Of a DNA stretch of 64,000 bases, positions 8,305-16,098 are shown in pieces. Location of the stretch: the NCBI RefSeq assembly GCF_012034175.1, contig NZ_JAATEJ010000026.1:80074-144073 (forward strand), in the 5' to 3' direction. The position numbers were made by a program, and so were the translations under genes. The notes under the pieces were generated by a model. That model saw nothing but the letters and a program-made list of their open reading frames with translations, ran no database searches and was not told the DNA's origin. This DNA is from Actinacidiphila epipremni. GTDB lineage: Bacteria; Actinomycetota; Actinomycetes; Streptomycetales; Streptomycetaceae. The stretch's first letter is position 1. Every line of letters begins with the position of its first letter.

Positions 8305-9219
8305 ATGACGGGGCAAGGCCCGCGGGACCAGGCGCCCGGCCGCGCGGACGACATGCTCGCGGTCGCCTTCGAGGAGCAGCGGGCGCGGCTGACGTCGGTG
8401 GCGGTGCGCATGCTCGGGTCGCGGGCGGACGCCGAGGACGCCGTGCAGGAGGCGTGGCTGCGGCTCGCCCGGCAGCGGGAGGGGGCGATCGGCAACCTCC
8501 AGGCGTGGCTGACCACGGTCGTCAGCCGGGTGTGCATCGACATGCTGCGGTCGCGCCGGGTCCACCCGGAGGAGCCGTACGACGACCTGCCGGAGATCGA
8601 GGTGGCCGAGGCAGACGCGGAGGCGCCCGAGGAGGGCGCGGTGCTCGCCGACTCGGTCGGCCTCGCGCTGCTGGTCGTCCTGGACACCCTCACGCCGGCC
8701 GAGCGGCTCGCGTTCGTGCTGCACGACATGTTCGCGGTGCCGTTCGCGGAGGTCGGGCAGATCCTCGGCAAGTCGACGGACGCCGCGAAGATGCTGGCCA
8801 GCAGGGCACGCCGCAAGGTCCGGGGCACGCCCGGGCCCGCCGACGACCCGCGCCGGCAACGCGCGGTCGTCGACGCCTTCCTCGCCGCCGCCCGCGCCGG
8901 CGACTTCGACGCCCTCCTCCGCGTCCTCGCCCCCGACGTGACCTGGCGCTCCTACTCCGCCCGCGGCCTCACCGTCCGCCGCGGCGCCCCCGAGGTCGCC
9001 ACCCGCGTCCAACGCGGCGTCCGCGCCGCCGTCACCACCCGCCCCGCCCTGATCAACGGCACCCCCGGCGTCATCGTCCAGGACCGCCGCGGCAAGGTCC
9101 TCGGCGTCATGTCCTGCACGATCGCCGATGGCCGCATCACCGAAGTCCTCTCCGTCAACGACCCGGCGCGCCTGGCGGAGCTGGGGCTGCCGGCGCTGCA
9201 GCCGCTGCGGGAGAGCTGA
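8305..9219 (+). CDS. ECF41-type RNA polymerase sigma factor with SnoaL-like C-terminus
   Basis: The 304-residue protein has sigma region 2 (RMLGSRADAEDAVQEAWLRL, about residues 34-53), region 4 (PFAEVGQILGKSTDAAKMLA, around 147-166), and an extra C-terminal SnoaL-like domain from about residue 190. ECF41 factors use that domain in place of a separate anti-sigma factor. The family's NPDKL-like motif appears as NDPARL near the end. Members usually sit beside a carboxymuconolactone decarboxylase, oxidoreductase or epimerase gene; none is here. GGAGGAGGG precedes the ATG. The stop codon lies in the first unit of the 16-bp repeat array. Confidence 0.85.
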   Translation: MTGQGPRDQAPGRADDMLAVAFEEQRARLTSVAVRMLGSRADAEDAVQEAWLRLARQREGAIGNLQAWLTTVVSRVCIDMLRSRRVHPEEPYDDLPEIEVAEADAEAPEEGAVLADSVGLALLVVLDTLTPAERLAFVLHDMFAVPFAEVGQILGKSTDAAKMLASRARRKVRGTPGPADDPRRQRAVVDAFLAAARAGDFDALLRVLAPDVTWRSYSARGLTVRRGAPEVATRVQRGVRAAVTTRPALINGTPGVIVQDRRGKVLGVMSCTIADGRITEVLSVNDPARLAELGLPALQPLRES

Positions 9220-9654
9220 TCGTCAGCGCGGCTGACGGTCAGGCGGGCTGAGCTTCAGGCGGGCGGGCGGGCCGGGTCGGGGCGGGGTGGGCGGCGGTGC
9301 CGTCAGGGGGCCTGAGCGTCAGCGCGCCTGACGGTCGGCGGGGCTGACCTGTCGGTGGGGTTGAGCGTTGGCGGGCCGGCCGCGGCTGGGCTGATCGTCG
9401 GCGATCCCGACCGTCAGCGCGGCTGACGGTCAGCGGCTCTGATCTGTCGGCGGGCCGGCCGCAGCTGGCCTGATCGTCAGGCGTCCTGATCATCGGCGGG
9501 CTGGCTGCAGCTGGTCTGATCGTCAGCTGGCCTGAGCGTCAGCGCCCCGGCCGCAGTTGGCCTGATCGTCAGCGGCCCTGATCGTCAGCCCGCCGGTCCC
9601 GTCAGCGCGCCGCCCTGGTCAGCGCGGCTGACAGTCAGTGCCCCTGATCGTCAG
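9216..9654. repeat. Array 1 of the 11-bp palindrome CTGANNNTCAG on a 16-bp period
   Basis: Twelve exact CTGANNNTCAG units start at 9216, 9232, 9248, 9312, 9423, 9470, 9516, 9532, 9562, 9578, 9628 and 9644, with degenerate copies between (for example CTGACGGTCGG). Neighbouring units are repeatedly 16 bp apart. The most frequent centre is TCG. The array fills the convergent gap between the sigma-factor and methyltransferase genes; both stop codons are inside units, and the last unit lies within the methyltransferase coding sequence, where it encodes PDDQ. No open frame of its own is convincing. Confidence 0.85.
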
Positions 9655-10456
9655 GCCGTCGTCCCCACGCCGAGACCAGCGGTGACGTCGCCAGGTCCAT
9701 CCGGCCGGTCGCGATGTTCGCCAGGTGGTGGTCGATCTCCTCGTTCGTGGCGAGGCCCGCCGCGACGAGCCGGGTGCGGATCTGGCGTACGGTCGCGGCC
9801 TCCAGTGCTGTGCAGGCCGGCGAGGCGATGGGGAAGTAGGCGTCGGCCTCGACGTCGGCCAGGCCGGCCTCGCGCAGCAGCCGGGGGAGGGTGCGGCCGT
9901 AGGCCAGGTCGGCGCCGCGTTCGGCCATGAGGGTGCGGAAGCCGGTGCGCAGGCGGTTGGCCAGGCGTTGTTCGGGGCCGGACTCGTCGGGGCACAGCAG
10001 TGGTTGGAGGCCGGGGTCGGCGTCCTCCAGCAGCAGCCGGCCGCCCGGCCGCAGCGCCTGGACCATGTGCCGCAGCGCCGCCGCCCGGTCGGTCACGTGC
10101 ACGAGCACCAGCCGGGCGTGCACCAGGTCGAACCCGCCCCCGCCCGGCGCCGGTTCGGCGCCCACGTCGTGCCGCAGCACCTCGACCGGGCCGCCGGCGG
10201 CCTCCCGCGTCCACGACACGTCGAGGTCGGTCGCGACCACCGTGCCGCCGGGGCCCACGCGTCGGGCCAGCCCCAGCGGCACGGACGGCCCGCCGGCGCC
10301 GACTTCCCACACCCGCATCCCGGGCGCGAGGCCGAGCCGGTCGATGTGCCGGAAGGTCACCGGGTCGAACAACTCGGCGAGCGCGCCGAACCGTTCGCCG
10401 GCCTCGGCCTGCCGGGTGTCCAGCAGGTAGCCCTTTTCCGCGTCACGCTCAGCCAT
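9635..10456 (-). CDS. Class I SAM-dependent methyltransferase
   Basis: The 273-residue protein carries the SAM-binding motif I as VWEVGAGGPSVPLGLARRVG, an acidic post-I residue in VVATDLDVSW, and FDLVHARLVLVHV as motif IV, followed by a UbiE/COQ5-like LRPGGRLLLEDAD. Substrate is unknown. The ATG at 10456 overlaps the stop of the upstream MerR-PP2C gene by eight bases (ATGGCTGA), so the two are probably co-translated. An upstream in-frame ATG at 10501 is possible but lies inside the phosphatase gene. The C-terminal residues (PDDQGH) come from the repeat array. Confidence 0.82.
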   Translation of the reverse strand: MAERDAEKGYLLDTRQAEAGERFGALAELFDPVTFRHIDRLGLAPGMRVWEVGAGGPSVPLGLARRVGPGGTVVATDLDVSWTREAAGGPVEVLRHDVGAEPAPGGGGFDLVHARLVLVHVTDRAAALRHMVQALRPGGRLLLEDADPGLQPLLCPDESGPEQRLANRLRTGFRTLMAERGADLAYGRTLPRLLREAGLADVEADAYFPIASPACTALEAATVRQIRTRLVAAGLATNEEIDHHLANIATGRMDLATSPLVSAWGRRPDDQGH

Positions 10457-11579
10457 CCGCCGATTCTGGCACCGCGGCGCCTTCCTCTCCATCGACCACA
10501 TCCGCCACGACGCAACTGACGTTGTCCGGCCCGCCGGAGGCGTTCGCCAGGGCGACGAGGTCGCGAACCGCCTGCTCCGGGTGCGGAATCTGCGTCAGGG
10601 CGCGGCGGATCTCGGCGGTCGGCACGACGGCGGACAGCCCGTCCGAGCACAGCAGATACCGGTCACCGGGGCGGGCGTCCTGCAGCCGCAGCTCGGGCGT
10701 GGCGTCGGCGGCGCCGCCCAACGCGCGTACGAGCAGGGAGCGTTGGGGGTGCGAGGCGGCCTCCTCCGGTGTGAGGCGGCCCTCGTCGACGAGCGACTGG
10801 ACGAGGGTGTGGTCGTGCGTGATCTGGAAGAGCCCGCCGTCACGCAGCAGATACGCCCGGGAGTCGCCGATGTGGACGAGGGCGAGCTGGGAGCCGGTCC
10901 AGAGCATGGCGGTCAGCGTGGTGCCGGCGTCCCCGGCGTCCCCGGCGTCCCCGGCGGACCCGGCGGACCCGGCACGTATGGCACCGTCCACGGCGTGCCG
11001 GGCACGTTCGACGGCCTCGGCGAGCGCCCCGAGCAAGCTCCCCGCGGGCTCCGCGTCCACCCCCTCCCGGAGCGCGCCGACGACCGCGGCGCTGGCCTGC
11101 GCCCCCGCGCCGCCGCAGCCGTCGGCGACGGCGAGCAGCCGGGCGTCGGCGTACGCGGTGTCCTGGTTGCTCGCCCGCACCCGGCCCCGGTCGGACAAGG
11201 CGGCGTAACGGATCCTCAGCGGCTTGTGAGCCTCGTTGACGGTCATGACGGAGCCCTCTCGTGACAAGTGGTCGACGAGGAAGGCGGCGAGGTCGCGTCG
11301 CGCGGCGGTCTCGGCCTCGACGCGGCGCCAGTACGCCCGCACCGCCCCGGCGGCCTCGGCGCCGTCCAGCGCGCAGACCTCCCGGATCCGGGCCAACGGC
11401 ATCCCCAGCCGCCGCAACCACGCGACAAGCCGCGCCTGCTCCAACTGCCCGGCGTCGTAATACCGGTACCCGCTCACCGGATCCACCCGCGCCGGCACGA
11501 GCAGCCCGAGCCCGTCGTACAACCGCAGCGCCTTCTGCGACAGCCCCGCGGCCCGCGCGAACGCCCCGATCCCCAACAC
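10449..11579 (-). CDS. MerR-type HTH fused to a PP2C-family protein phosphatase
   Basis: Residues about 1-70 form a MerR winged helix (IGAFARAAGLSQKALRLYD, then SGYRYYDAGQLEQARLVAWL) and 70-105 a short dimer helix. From about residue 112 a PP2C phosphatase follows, with motifs SDRGRVRASNQDT, VADGCGG, LALVHIGDSRAYL and GGPDN that bind two Mn/Mg ions. The domain should dephosphorylate Ser/Thr phosphoproteins. GTG 11579 has GAGGGAGG about ten bases upstream; GTG 11588 and ATG 11660 are alternatives. An internal ATG at 11246 with GAGAGGG upstream could also make a free 265-residue phosphatase. The methyltransferase overlaps its 3' end. Confidence 0.8.
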   Translation of the reverse strand: MLGIGAFARAAGLSQKALRLYDGLGLLVPARVDPVSGYRYYDAGQLEQARLVAWLRRLGMPLARIREVCALDGAEAAGAVRAYWRRVEAETAARRDLAAFLVDHLSREGSVMTVNEAHKPLRIRYAALSDRGRVRASNQDTAYADARLLAVADGCGGAGAQASAAVVGALREGVDAEPAGSLLGALAEAVERARHAVDGAIRAGSAGSAGDAGDAGDAGTTLTAMLWTGSQLALVHIGDSRAYLLRDGGLFQITHDHTLVQSLVDEGRLTPEEAASHPQRSLLVRALGGAADATPELRLQDARPGDRYLLCSDGLSAVVPTAEIRRALTQIPHPEQAVRDLVALANASGGPDNVSCVVADVVDGEEGAAVPESADG

Positions 11580-11696
11580 ACCCCTCACCCCCTCCCTCGA
11601 CCGGGCTCCCCGCCCGGCCCCACCGATGCTCCGGCTTCCCCCAGGGGCAAGGTCAACCACCCCCGCCCGGCCTTCCGGGACCGGGGCGGCGTCCCT

Positions 11697-12218
11697 TCAG
11701 TCCCGCGGGGCCCCCGGGTGGAGGACGCTTTCGGCGATGGAGCGGACCCGGTCGAGTGTGATGCCGGTGCGCTGCTCGACGGCCAGGGGGTGGGCGGTGG
11801 GTTCGAGTTCGACGAAGGGGCGTTCGCCGACCGGGCGGGTGTGGACGTTGGTCTTGAGATCGAGGGTGCTCCGGGGATAGGCGGGCAGCTCGGTGGAGAG
11901 CCAGCCGAAGTACGGCGGCTCGGTCTCGCGCCCGGGGGTCTCCCACAGCTCCGCCGCGCGGGCGAAGTGCGCGGGACTCAGGGACACCCAGACGCCCCAC
12001 GAGAAGACAGCGTCGCTGCCGAGGACGGGTATCTCGATCAGCCCCTTGACGAAGTAGTGCTCCCCCTTGACGACGCACTGCTCCGAGGACAGCACGCAGT
12101 CCTCCGCGTCGGCGAACGCCGGATCCCACACGGCGGGCGCCGGGCTCGAACAGCCCATCGGCAACCCGTCATGCCATGCGCCACAGCAGGAGCAGGCGAA
12201 TCCCGTTTCGTCGACCAT
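11697..12218 (-). CDS. DUF2199 domain protein
   Basis: The 173-residue protein fits the DUF2199 family: it begins with a CxxC pair in FACSCCGAWHDGLPMG and contains VKGLIEIPVLGSDAVFSWGV and FGWLSTELPAYP. Function is unknown; the CxxC suggests a structural metal or a disulfide. The ATG at 12218 is preceded seven bases upstream by TACGCT, a -10-like hexamer, so the message is probably leaderless, which supports this start over longer in-frame alternatives. It is divergent from the XRE gene. Confidence 0.75.
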   Translation of the reverse strand: MVDETGFACSCCGAWHDGLPMGCSSPAPAVWDPAFADAEDCVLSSEQCVVKGEHYFVKGLIEIPVLGSDAVFSWGVWVSLSPAHFARAAELWETPGRETEPPYFGWLSTELPAYPRSTLDLKTNVHTRPVGERPFVELEPTAHPLAVEQRTGITLDRVRSIAESVLHPGAPRD

Positions 12219-12300
12219 GCCCGCGAGCGTATCCGCCGCCTCTGACAACGCCGGCAGGTGTGTTTGCCGGGAGCTAGCGGGGTGCTTGCAAAAGTTAGCG

Positions 12301-12316
12301 CGAGGGTGCACCCTCG
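12301..12316 (+). promoter_or_regulatory. Perfect 16-bp palindrome just before the XRE start codon
   Basis: CGAGGGTGCACCCTCG at 12301-12316 is a perfect palindrome ending five bases before the ATG at 12322, covering the place of a ribosome-binding site. This is a likely operator, most simply for the XRE protein itself. TTGCAA at 12286-12291 could be a -35 element. Confidence 0.6.
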
Positions 12317-12321
12317 TAGGT

Positions 12322-12816
12322 ATGGCGTCACTGAGAGTCGGCAACGTCGGCGAGTATCTGCGTGAGCAGCGGCGCAGTGCGCAGCTCAGTCTGCGGCAAC
12401 TGGCGGAGGCGGCCGGTGTGTCGAATCCGTATCTGAGCCAGATCGAGCGCGGGCTGCGGAAGCCTAGTGCGGAGATTCTCCAGCAGCTCGCCAAGGCGCT
12501 GCGCATCTCCGCCGAGACGCTGTACGTGCAGGCGGGGATGCTCGACGCGCGGGAGCGGGACGAGCTGGAGGTGCCGGCGGCGATCCTCACGGACCCGTCG
12601 ATCAACGAGCGGCAGAAGCAGGTGCTGATCCAGATCTACGAGTCCTTCCGGAAGGAGAACGCCGCCGCCGGGGCAGGCGGGGCGGAGGCGGTGCCGGAGG
12701 CCGACGCCGCGGACAGCACAGGGGAAAACGACAGGACGCGCCGCACAGCGCGTGAGCACGACGCCGCGGCCGGCCCGGGGGCAGCCGCCGGCGCACGGGA
12801 GGAAGACGGGAAATGA
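12322..12816 (+). CDS. XRE-family transcriptional regulator (Rv0474-like)
   Basis: The 164-residue protein has an N-terminal Cro/C1 helix-turn-helix (SLRQLAEAAGVSNPYLSQIE, about residues 22-41) and a disordered Glu/Ala-rich tail. It heads a three-gene block whose order (XRE regulator, HbhA-like, DUF2516 membrane protein) is that of Mycobacterium tuberculosis Rv0474-Rv0475-Rv0476. Its stop overlaps the next ATG (ATGA at 12813-12816). The palindrome abutting its start suggests autoregulation. No clear Shine-Dalgarno sequence is visible. Confidence 0.85.
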   Translation: MASLRVGNVGEYLREQRRSAQLSLRQLAEAAGVSNPYLSQIERGLRKPSAEILQQLAKALRISAETLYVQAGMLDARERDELEVPAAILTDPSINERQKQVLIQIYESFRKENAAAGAGGAEAVPEADAADSTGENDRTRRTAREHDAAAGPGAAAGAREEDGK

Positions 12817-13502
12817 CCATCACCGACGACATCGTCAAGAGCCTGCGCAACCCGACCCCGCTCTACGCGGTGGCCGGCACGGCGGACCTCGCCGCGCAGA
12901 AGCTGCGCGAAGTGCCGAGCCTGATCGGGCGGCTGCGCGAGGAGGCGCCCGGGCACATCGAGAAGATCCGCGGCACCGACCCGAAGGCCGTGCAGGAGAA
13001 GGTCGCCACCGGCGCCAAGGACGCGCAGGCCCGGCTCACCGAGACCTACCGCGAGCTCGACCTGAAGGCCCTGCGCGAGCGCGCGGACTTCAAGAAGCTC
13101 GGCGAGTCCGTGCAGGACCTGGCGCTGCAGGGCGTCGGCCGGGCCACCGGTTACGCCGTCCGGGCGCGCGAGACGTACGACGAGCTCGCCGAGCGCGGCA
13201 AGGGCGCCGTCGCGAACTGGCGCGGCGAGGGCAACGGCGGCAGCGGCGAGGACGCCGAGCCCGCGAAGGGCGCGGGCATCCGGGAGATCAACTCCGCGGA
13301 GTCCAAGCCCAAGCCCACCCCGGCCCGCAAGAGCCCGGCGGCCCGCAAGTCCGCCGCGAAGAGCGCGACGCCCAAGGCCGCCACGCCGAAGTCCGCCGCC
13401 TCCAGGGCCGCGGAGTCGAAGGCCGCCGAGTCGGAGTCCGCCGGGCCCAAGTCCGCCGGCCCCGGCGCCACCGGTGCGAAGAGCGGCAAGTCCGCGGAAT
13501 AG
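12813..13502 (+). CDS. HbhA-like helical protein with Lys/Ala/Ser-rich tail
   Basis: The 229-residue protein starts with DDIVKSLRNPTPLYAVAGTA and continues as long amphipathic helices to about residue 150, ending in YDELAERGKGAVANW, close in pattern to the coiled-coil region of mycobacterial heparin-binding haemagglutinin. The last ~65 residues are rich in Lys, Ala, Ser and Pro (RKSPAARKSAAKS type repeats), like the basic HbhA tail but more acidic at the end. In mycobacteria HbhA binds glycosaminoglycans and has been tied to polar growth and lipid bodies. In a soil actinomycete an envelope or lipid-inclusion role is more likely; this is inference. Confidence 0.75.
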   Translation: MTITDDIVKSLRNPTPLYAVAGTADLAAQKLREVPSLIGRLREEAPGHIEKIRGTDPKAVQEKVATGAKDAQARLTETYRELDLKALRERADFKKLGESVQDLALQGVGRATGYAVRARETYDELAERGKGAVANWRGEGNGGSGEDAEPAKGAGIREINSAESKPKPTPARKSPAARKSAAKSATPKAATPKSAASRAAESKAAESESAGPKSAGPGATGAKSGKSAE

Positions 13503-13732
13503 CCCGGGCGGGTGCAATCCGGCGGCGCGGCAGGTGATCGCGATACGTGCCCGCCGCCGCGGTACGGCCCCGCGCCGAGCGGGTAGGGGAGACCACATCC
13601 CCGGGGCCGGGCACGCATCGCGCGCCCGGCCCGTTGTACGGTCGCGGCCACTACCGTGGGAGGGGCCGCACGTGCCGTACGGGACCCCGTACGACGCGGA
13701 CGGCAGACGGTGACGGTCATGGATGAAGGCGG

Positions 13733-14110
13733 GTGGACGGCGTGCTGGTCACAGGCTTCTTCGGGGTGATGGCCCTGGTCTCCTGGGCGCTCCTGCTCTT
13801 CGCGGTGTTCGCGTTCATCGACGCCGCCACGTACCGCGAGGACGCGTATCGCGCCGCGAGCAAGAACAAGAAGGGCTTCTGGCTGATCATCCTGGGGCTC
13901 GCCGCCGTGGTGATGAAGTTCTTCGCGCTCATCTCGTTCCTGCCGATCATCGGACTGATCGCCGTGATCGTGTACATGGTCGACGTACGGCCGGCGCTGC
14001 GCGAGGTCAGCGGGCGTGGCCGCGGCGGCCGGGGCATGCTCCGGGGGCGCTCCCGCAGCGGCGGCAGCAGCAGCGACGGGCCCTACGGGCCGTACAACGG
14101 CCGCCGCTGA
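13733..14110 (+). CDS. DUF2516 small membrane protein (Rv0476-like)
   Basis: About 125 residues with hydrophobic spans at VLVTGFFGVMALVSWALLLF, FWLIILGLAAVVMKF and LPIIGLIAVIVYMVDVRPAL, matching DUF2516. A Gly/Arg/Ser-rich tail follows. GTG 13733 is used here; GTG 13742 has better spacing from AAGGCGGG and may be the true start. It follows the HbhA-like gene by 230 bp in the conserved actinobacterial order. Function is unknown. Confidence 0.75.
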   Translation: MDGVLVTGFFGVMALVSWALLLFAVFAFIDAATYREDAYRAASKNKKGFWLIILGLAAVVMKFFALISFLPIIGLIAVIVYMVDVRPALREVSGRGRGGRGMLRGRSRSGGSSSDGPYGPYNGRR

Positions 14111-14152
14111 GCCCTGCGCCGTCCGCGCGGCCCAAGCGCCCGGAGCTGAGCC

Positions 14153-14260
14153 GTACGGGCTGGGTCTGTGCACAGGGCTGAGCTTTACGGGCTGGGCTCG
14201 CGTACGGAGCTGTACGGGCTGGGCCCGCGCACGGAGCTGTACGGGTCGGGTCCGCGCAAG
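14153..14260. repeat. 27-bp tandem repeat between convergent genes
   Basis: Two near-identical 27-bp units (14207-14233, 14234-14260) of the form GAGCTGTACGGGCTGGGCCC plus seven bases follow a third clear copy at 14180-14206 and a degenerate one before it. They fill most of the gap between the DUF2516 gene and the convergent SpoIIE-type phosphatase gene. Confidence 0.7.
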
Positions 14261-14301
14261 GCGCCGAGCCCCGACGCCCCGGCCCCGAGGGCGTAACCCC
14301 G

Positions 14302-15702
14302 CTACACCGCCGCCCGCTCCAGCAGCACCACAGCCACGTCGTCTGTCAGCTCACCCCCATTGAGCTCCCGCACCTCCGTCACCGCCGCGTCCAGCAGCGC
14401 GTCACCGTGCAGCCCCGTCGCCAGCAGCCGGCTCACCAGCCGGACCATCCCGTCCTGCTCCAGCCGCTGCGTGCCCTCGCCCACATGGCCCTCGATCAGG
14501 CCGTCCGTGTAGAGCATCAGCCGCCACTCGCCGTCCAGCGCGACCGGCACCCGCCGCCAGTCGGCCAGCTCGTCCGGCAGCAGCCCGAGCGCCGGGCCGA
14601 CCTCCTCGTACGGCAGCGGCACCAGCGCGGGCGCCGCGTCGCTGCGGGCCAGCAGCGGGGCCGGGTGGCCGGCGAGGTAGAGGCCGGCGCTGCGGCCGTC
14701 GGGCGCGATGTCCAGCGTGGCCAGCGTCGCGAAGACCTCGTCGTCGGCCCGCTCGTGCACCAGCACCTGCTGGAGCGTCCGCAGCAGCCCCTCGCCCTCC
14801 AGCCCGGCGAAGGTCAGCGCGCGCCAGGCGATGCGCAGCTCGACGCCGAGGGCCGCCGCGTCCGGGCCGTGGCCGCAGACGTCGCCGATCATGGCGTGGA
14901 CGACGCCGTCCCGGGTGCGGACGGTGTCGTAGAAGTCGCCGCCGAGCAGCGCGCGGCTGCGCCCGGGGCGGTAGTGCGCGGCGAAGCGCAGGCCGGCGCC
15001 CTCCAGCAGCGGGGTGGGCAGCAGGCCGCGCTCCAGCCGGCGGTTCTCCTGCGCCCGCAGCCGGGTCTCGGTGAGCTTGCGCAGCGCCAGGTCGGCGCGC
15101 TTGCGCTCCACCGCGTAGCGGACCGCGCGCGTGACGCCGGCGGCGTCCACGTCACCGCGGGCCAGGTGGTCCTGCGCCCCGATGCGTACCGCCTCCGCCG
15201 CGGTGCCGTCGTCGTCGCCGTCGGTCAGGACCAGCACCGCCGTGCCGGGCGCGACCCGCAGCACATGGCGCACGGCGTCCAGGACGTCGGGGAGGTCCAG
15301 CAGGATGCAGTGGACGTCGTCGGTGAGCAGCCGGCCCGCCGCGGTGAGGTTGCCGGCCCGCAGCACGCGCACGCGCGGGCCGCCGCCCTCCTGGAAGTAG
15401 GGCGCGGTGAAGGCGCCGGTCGGGTCGTCGCCGACGACCAGCAGGTTGATGCCGGCCGGGCCGTCCGCGGTGTCCTTGCGCTGCCGCGGCAGGTTCAGCG
15501 CGCCGCCCGCGGGCGCTCCCTCGGCGACCCCGGGGCCGGTCACGGCGGCGGGCGTGGCGGCCCCCGCGGCAGCAGCGGACCCGGCGGCGGATCGGGCGGC
15601 AGGGGCGGACGGGGCGGAAGAGGCCGGGCCCGCGGAAGCGGAACGCTCCGCCCCCGGATCGGTGGCCGTGGGCCGTTCGGTGCCGCGCCTGGCAGCGGAC
15701 AT
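14302..15702 (-). CDS. SpoIIE-type PP2C phosphatase with receiver-like N-terminal domain
   Basis: The 466-residue protein has a disordered Ala/Pro-rich N-terminus (to about 85), a response-regulator-like domain (INLLVVGDDPTGAF; CILLDLPDVLDAV), a helical linker, and a C-terminal SpoIIE domain with LLGGDFYD, IGDVCGHGPDAAA, LMLYTDGLIE and LTDDVAVVLL. Such proteins dephosphorylate anti-anti-sigma factors in partner-switching pathways. The receiver lacks an obvious DD pair at its first strand, so phosphorylation is uncertain. GGAAAGGAG lies eight bases before the ATG, which fixes this start over the longer frame. Confidence 0.88.
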   Translation of the reverse strand: MSAARRGTERPTATDPGAERSASAGPASSAPSAPAARSAAGSAAAAGAATPAAVTGPGVAEGAPAGGALNLPRQRKDTADGPAGINLLVVGDDPTGAFTAPYFQEGGGPRVRVLRAGNLTAAGRLLTDDVHCILLDLPDVLDAVRHVLRVAPGTAVLVLTDGDDDGTAAEAVRIGAQDHLARGDVDAAGVTRAVRYAVERKRADLALRKLTETRLRAQENRRLERGLLPTPLLEGAGLRFAAHYRPGRSRALLGGDFYDTVRTRDGVVHAMIGDVCGHGPDAAALGVELRIAWRALTFAGLEGEGLLRTLQQVLVHERADDEVFATLATLDIAPDGRSAGLYLAGHPAPLLARSDAAPALVPLPYEEVGPALGLLPDELADWRRVPVALDGEWRLMLYTDGLIEGHVGEGTQRLEQDGMVRLVSRLLATGLHGDALLDAAVTEVRELNGGELTDDVAVVLLERAAV

Positions 15703-16068
15703 CAAGCGACTCCTTTCCGGTCCCCTGAACGATTGACGGTCTTTCCTTTGCCTTGCTTTGCCATCCCCGGCCCCAGGAACCCTAGTGGCTGGACCGGACG
15801 CCACGGGAGGGGCAGTTGTAAACCGACAGTGTCATATGCGGTGGCCAGAGCGGGATTTCGCCCCTCATGTGGGGATCCGCACATGACGTACATCACGCGC
15901 CGTCACTGCAACCATGCTCCGCGACTGGCCCTTTCCCGGACCGGCGGGCGGTGGATAGGCGGTGCTTTACGGCGACGTGAGCGGGTTTGCGGCCAGCGGG
16001 TTGCTTTCCCCTCTTACGGGGTACGTGCGCCGCCTCACGCGGAGGAAGCGGGGCCCGGCTTCAGCGCC
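15703..16068. other. Intergenic region upstream of the SpoIIE-type gene
   Basis: No convincing gene. It holds one copy of a 34-bp duplication (16031-16064) and an imperfect dyad TGACGTACATCA (15884-15895) that resembles a Crp-type half-site pair. The promoter of the SpoIIE-type gene should be here but no clear -10/-35 pair was seen. Confidence 0.5.
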
Positions 16069-16098
16069 TCACGCGGAGGAAGCGGGGCCCGGCCGCAG
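16031..16098. repeat. 34-bp tandem duplication across a gene's 3' end
   Basis: Two copies (16031-16064 and 16065-16098) of CGCCTCACGCGGAGGAAGCG plus 14 bases differ by two bases. The second copy contains the stop and last codons of the methyltransferase-like gene (RPGPASSA); the first lies just beyond the stop. Confidence 0.8.

Noticed and set aside
9216..9654. CRISPR array
   Set aside because: Units are 11-bp palindromes 16 bp apart with short, partly conserved spacers; CRISPR repeats are 24-48 bp with unique spacers, and no cas genes are present.
15884..15895. Crp-type site TGACGTACATCA
   Set aside because: Only a short imperfect dyad with no positional support; could arise by chance.
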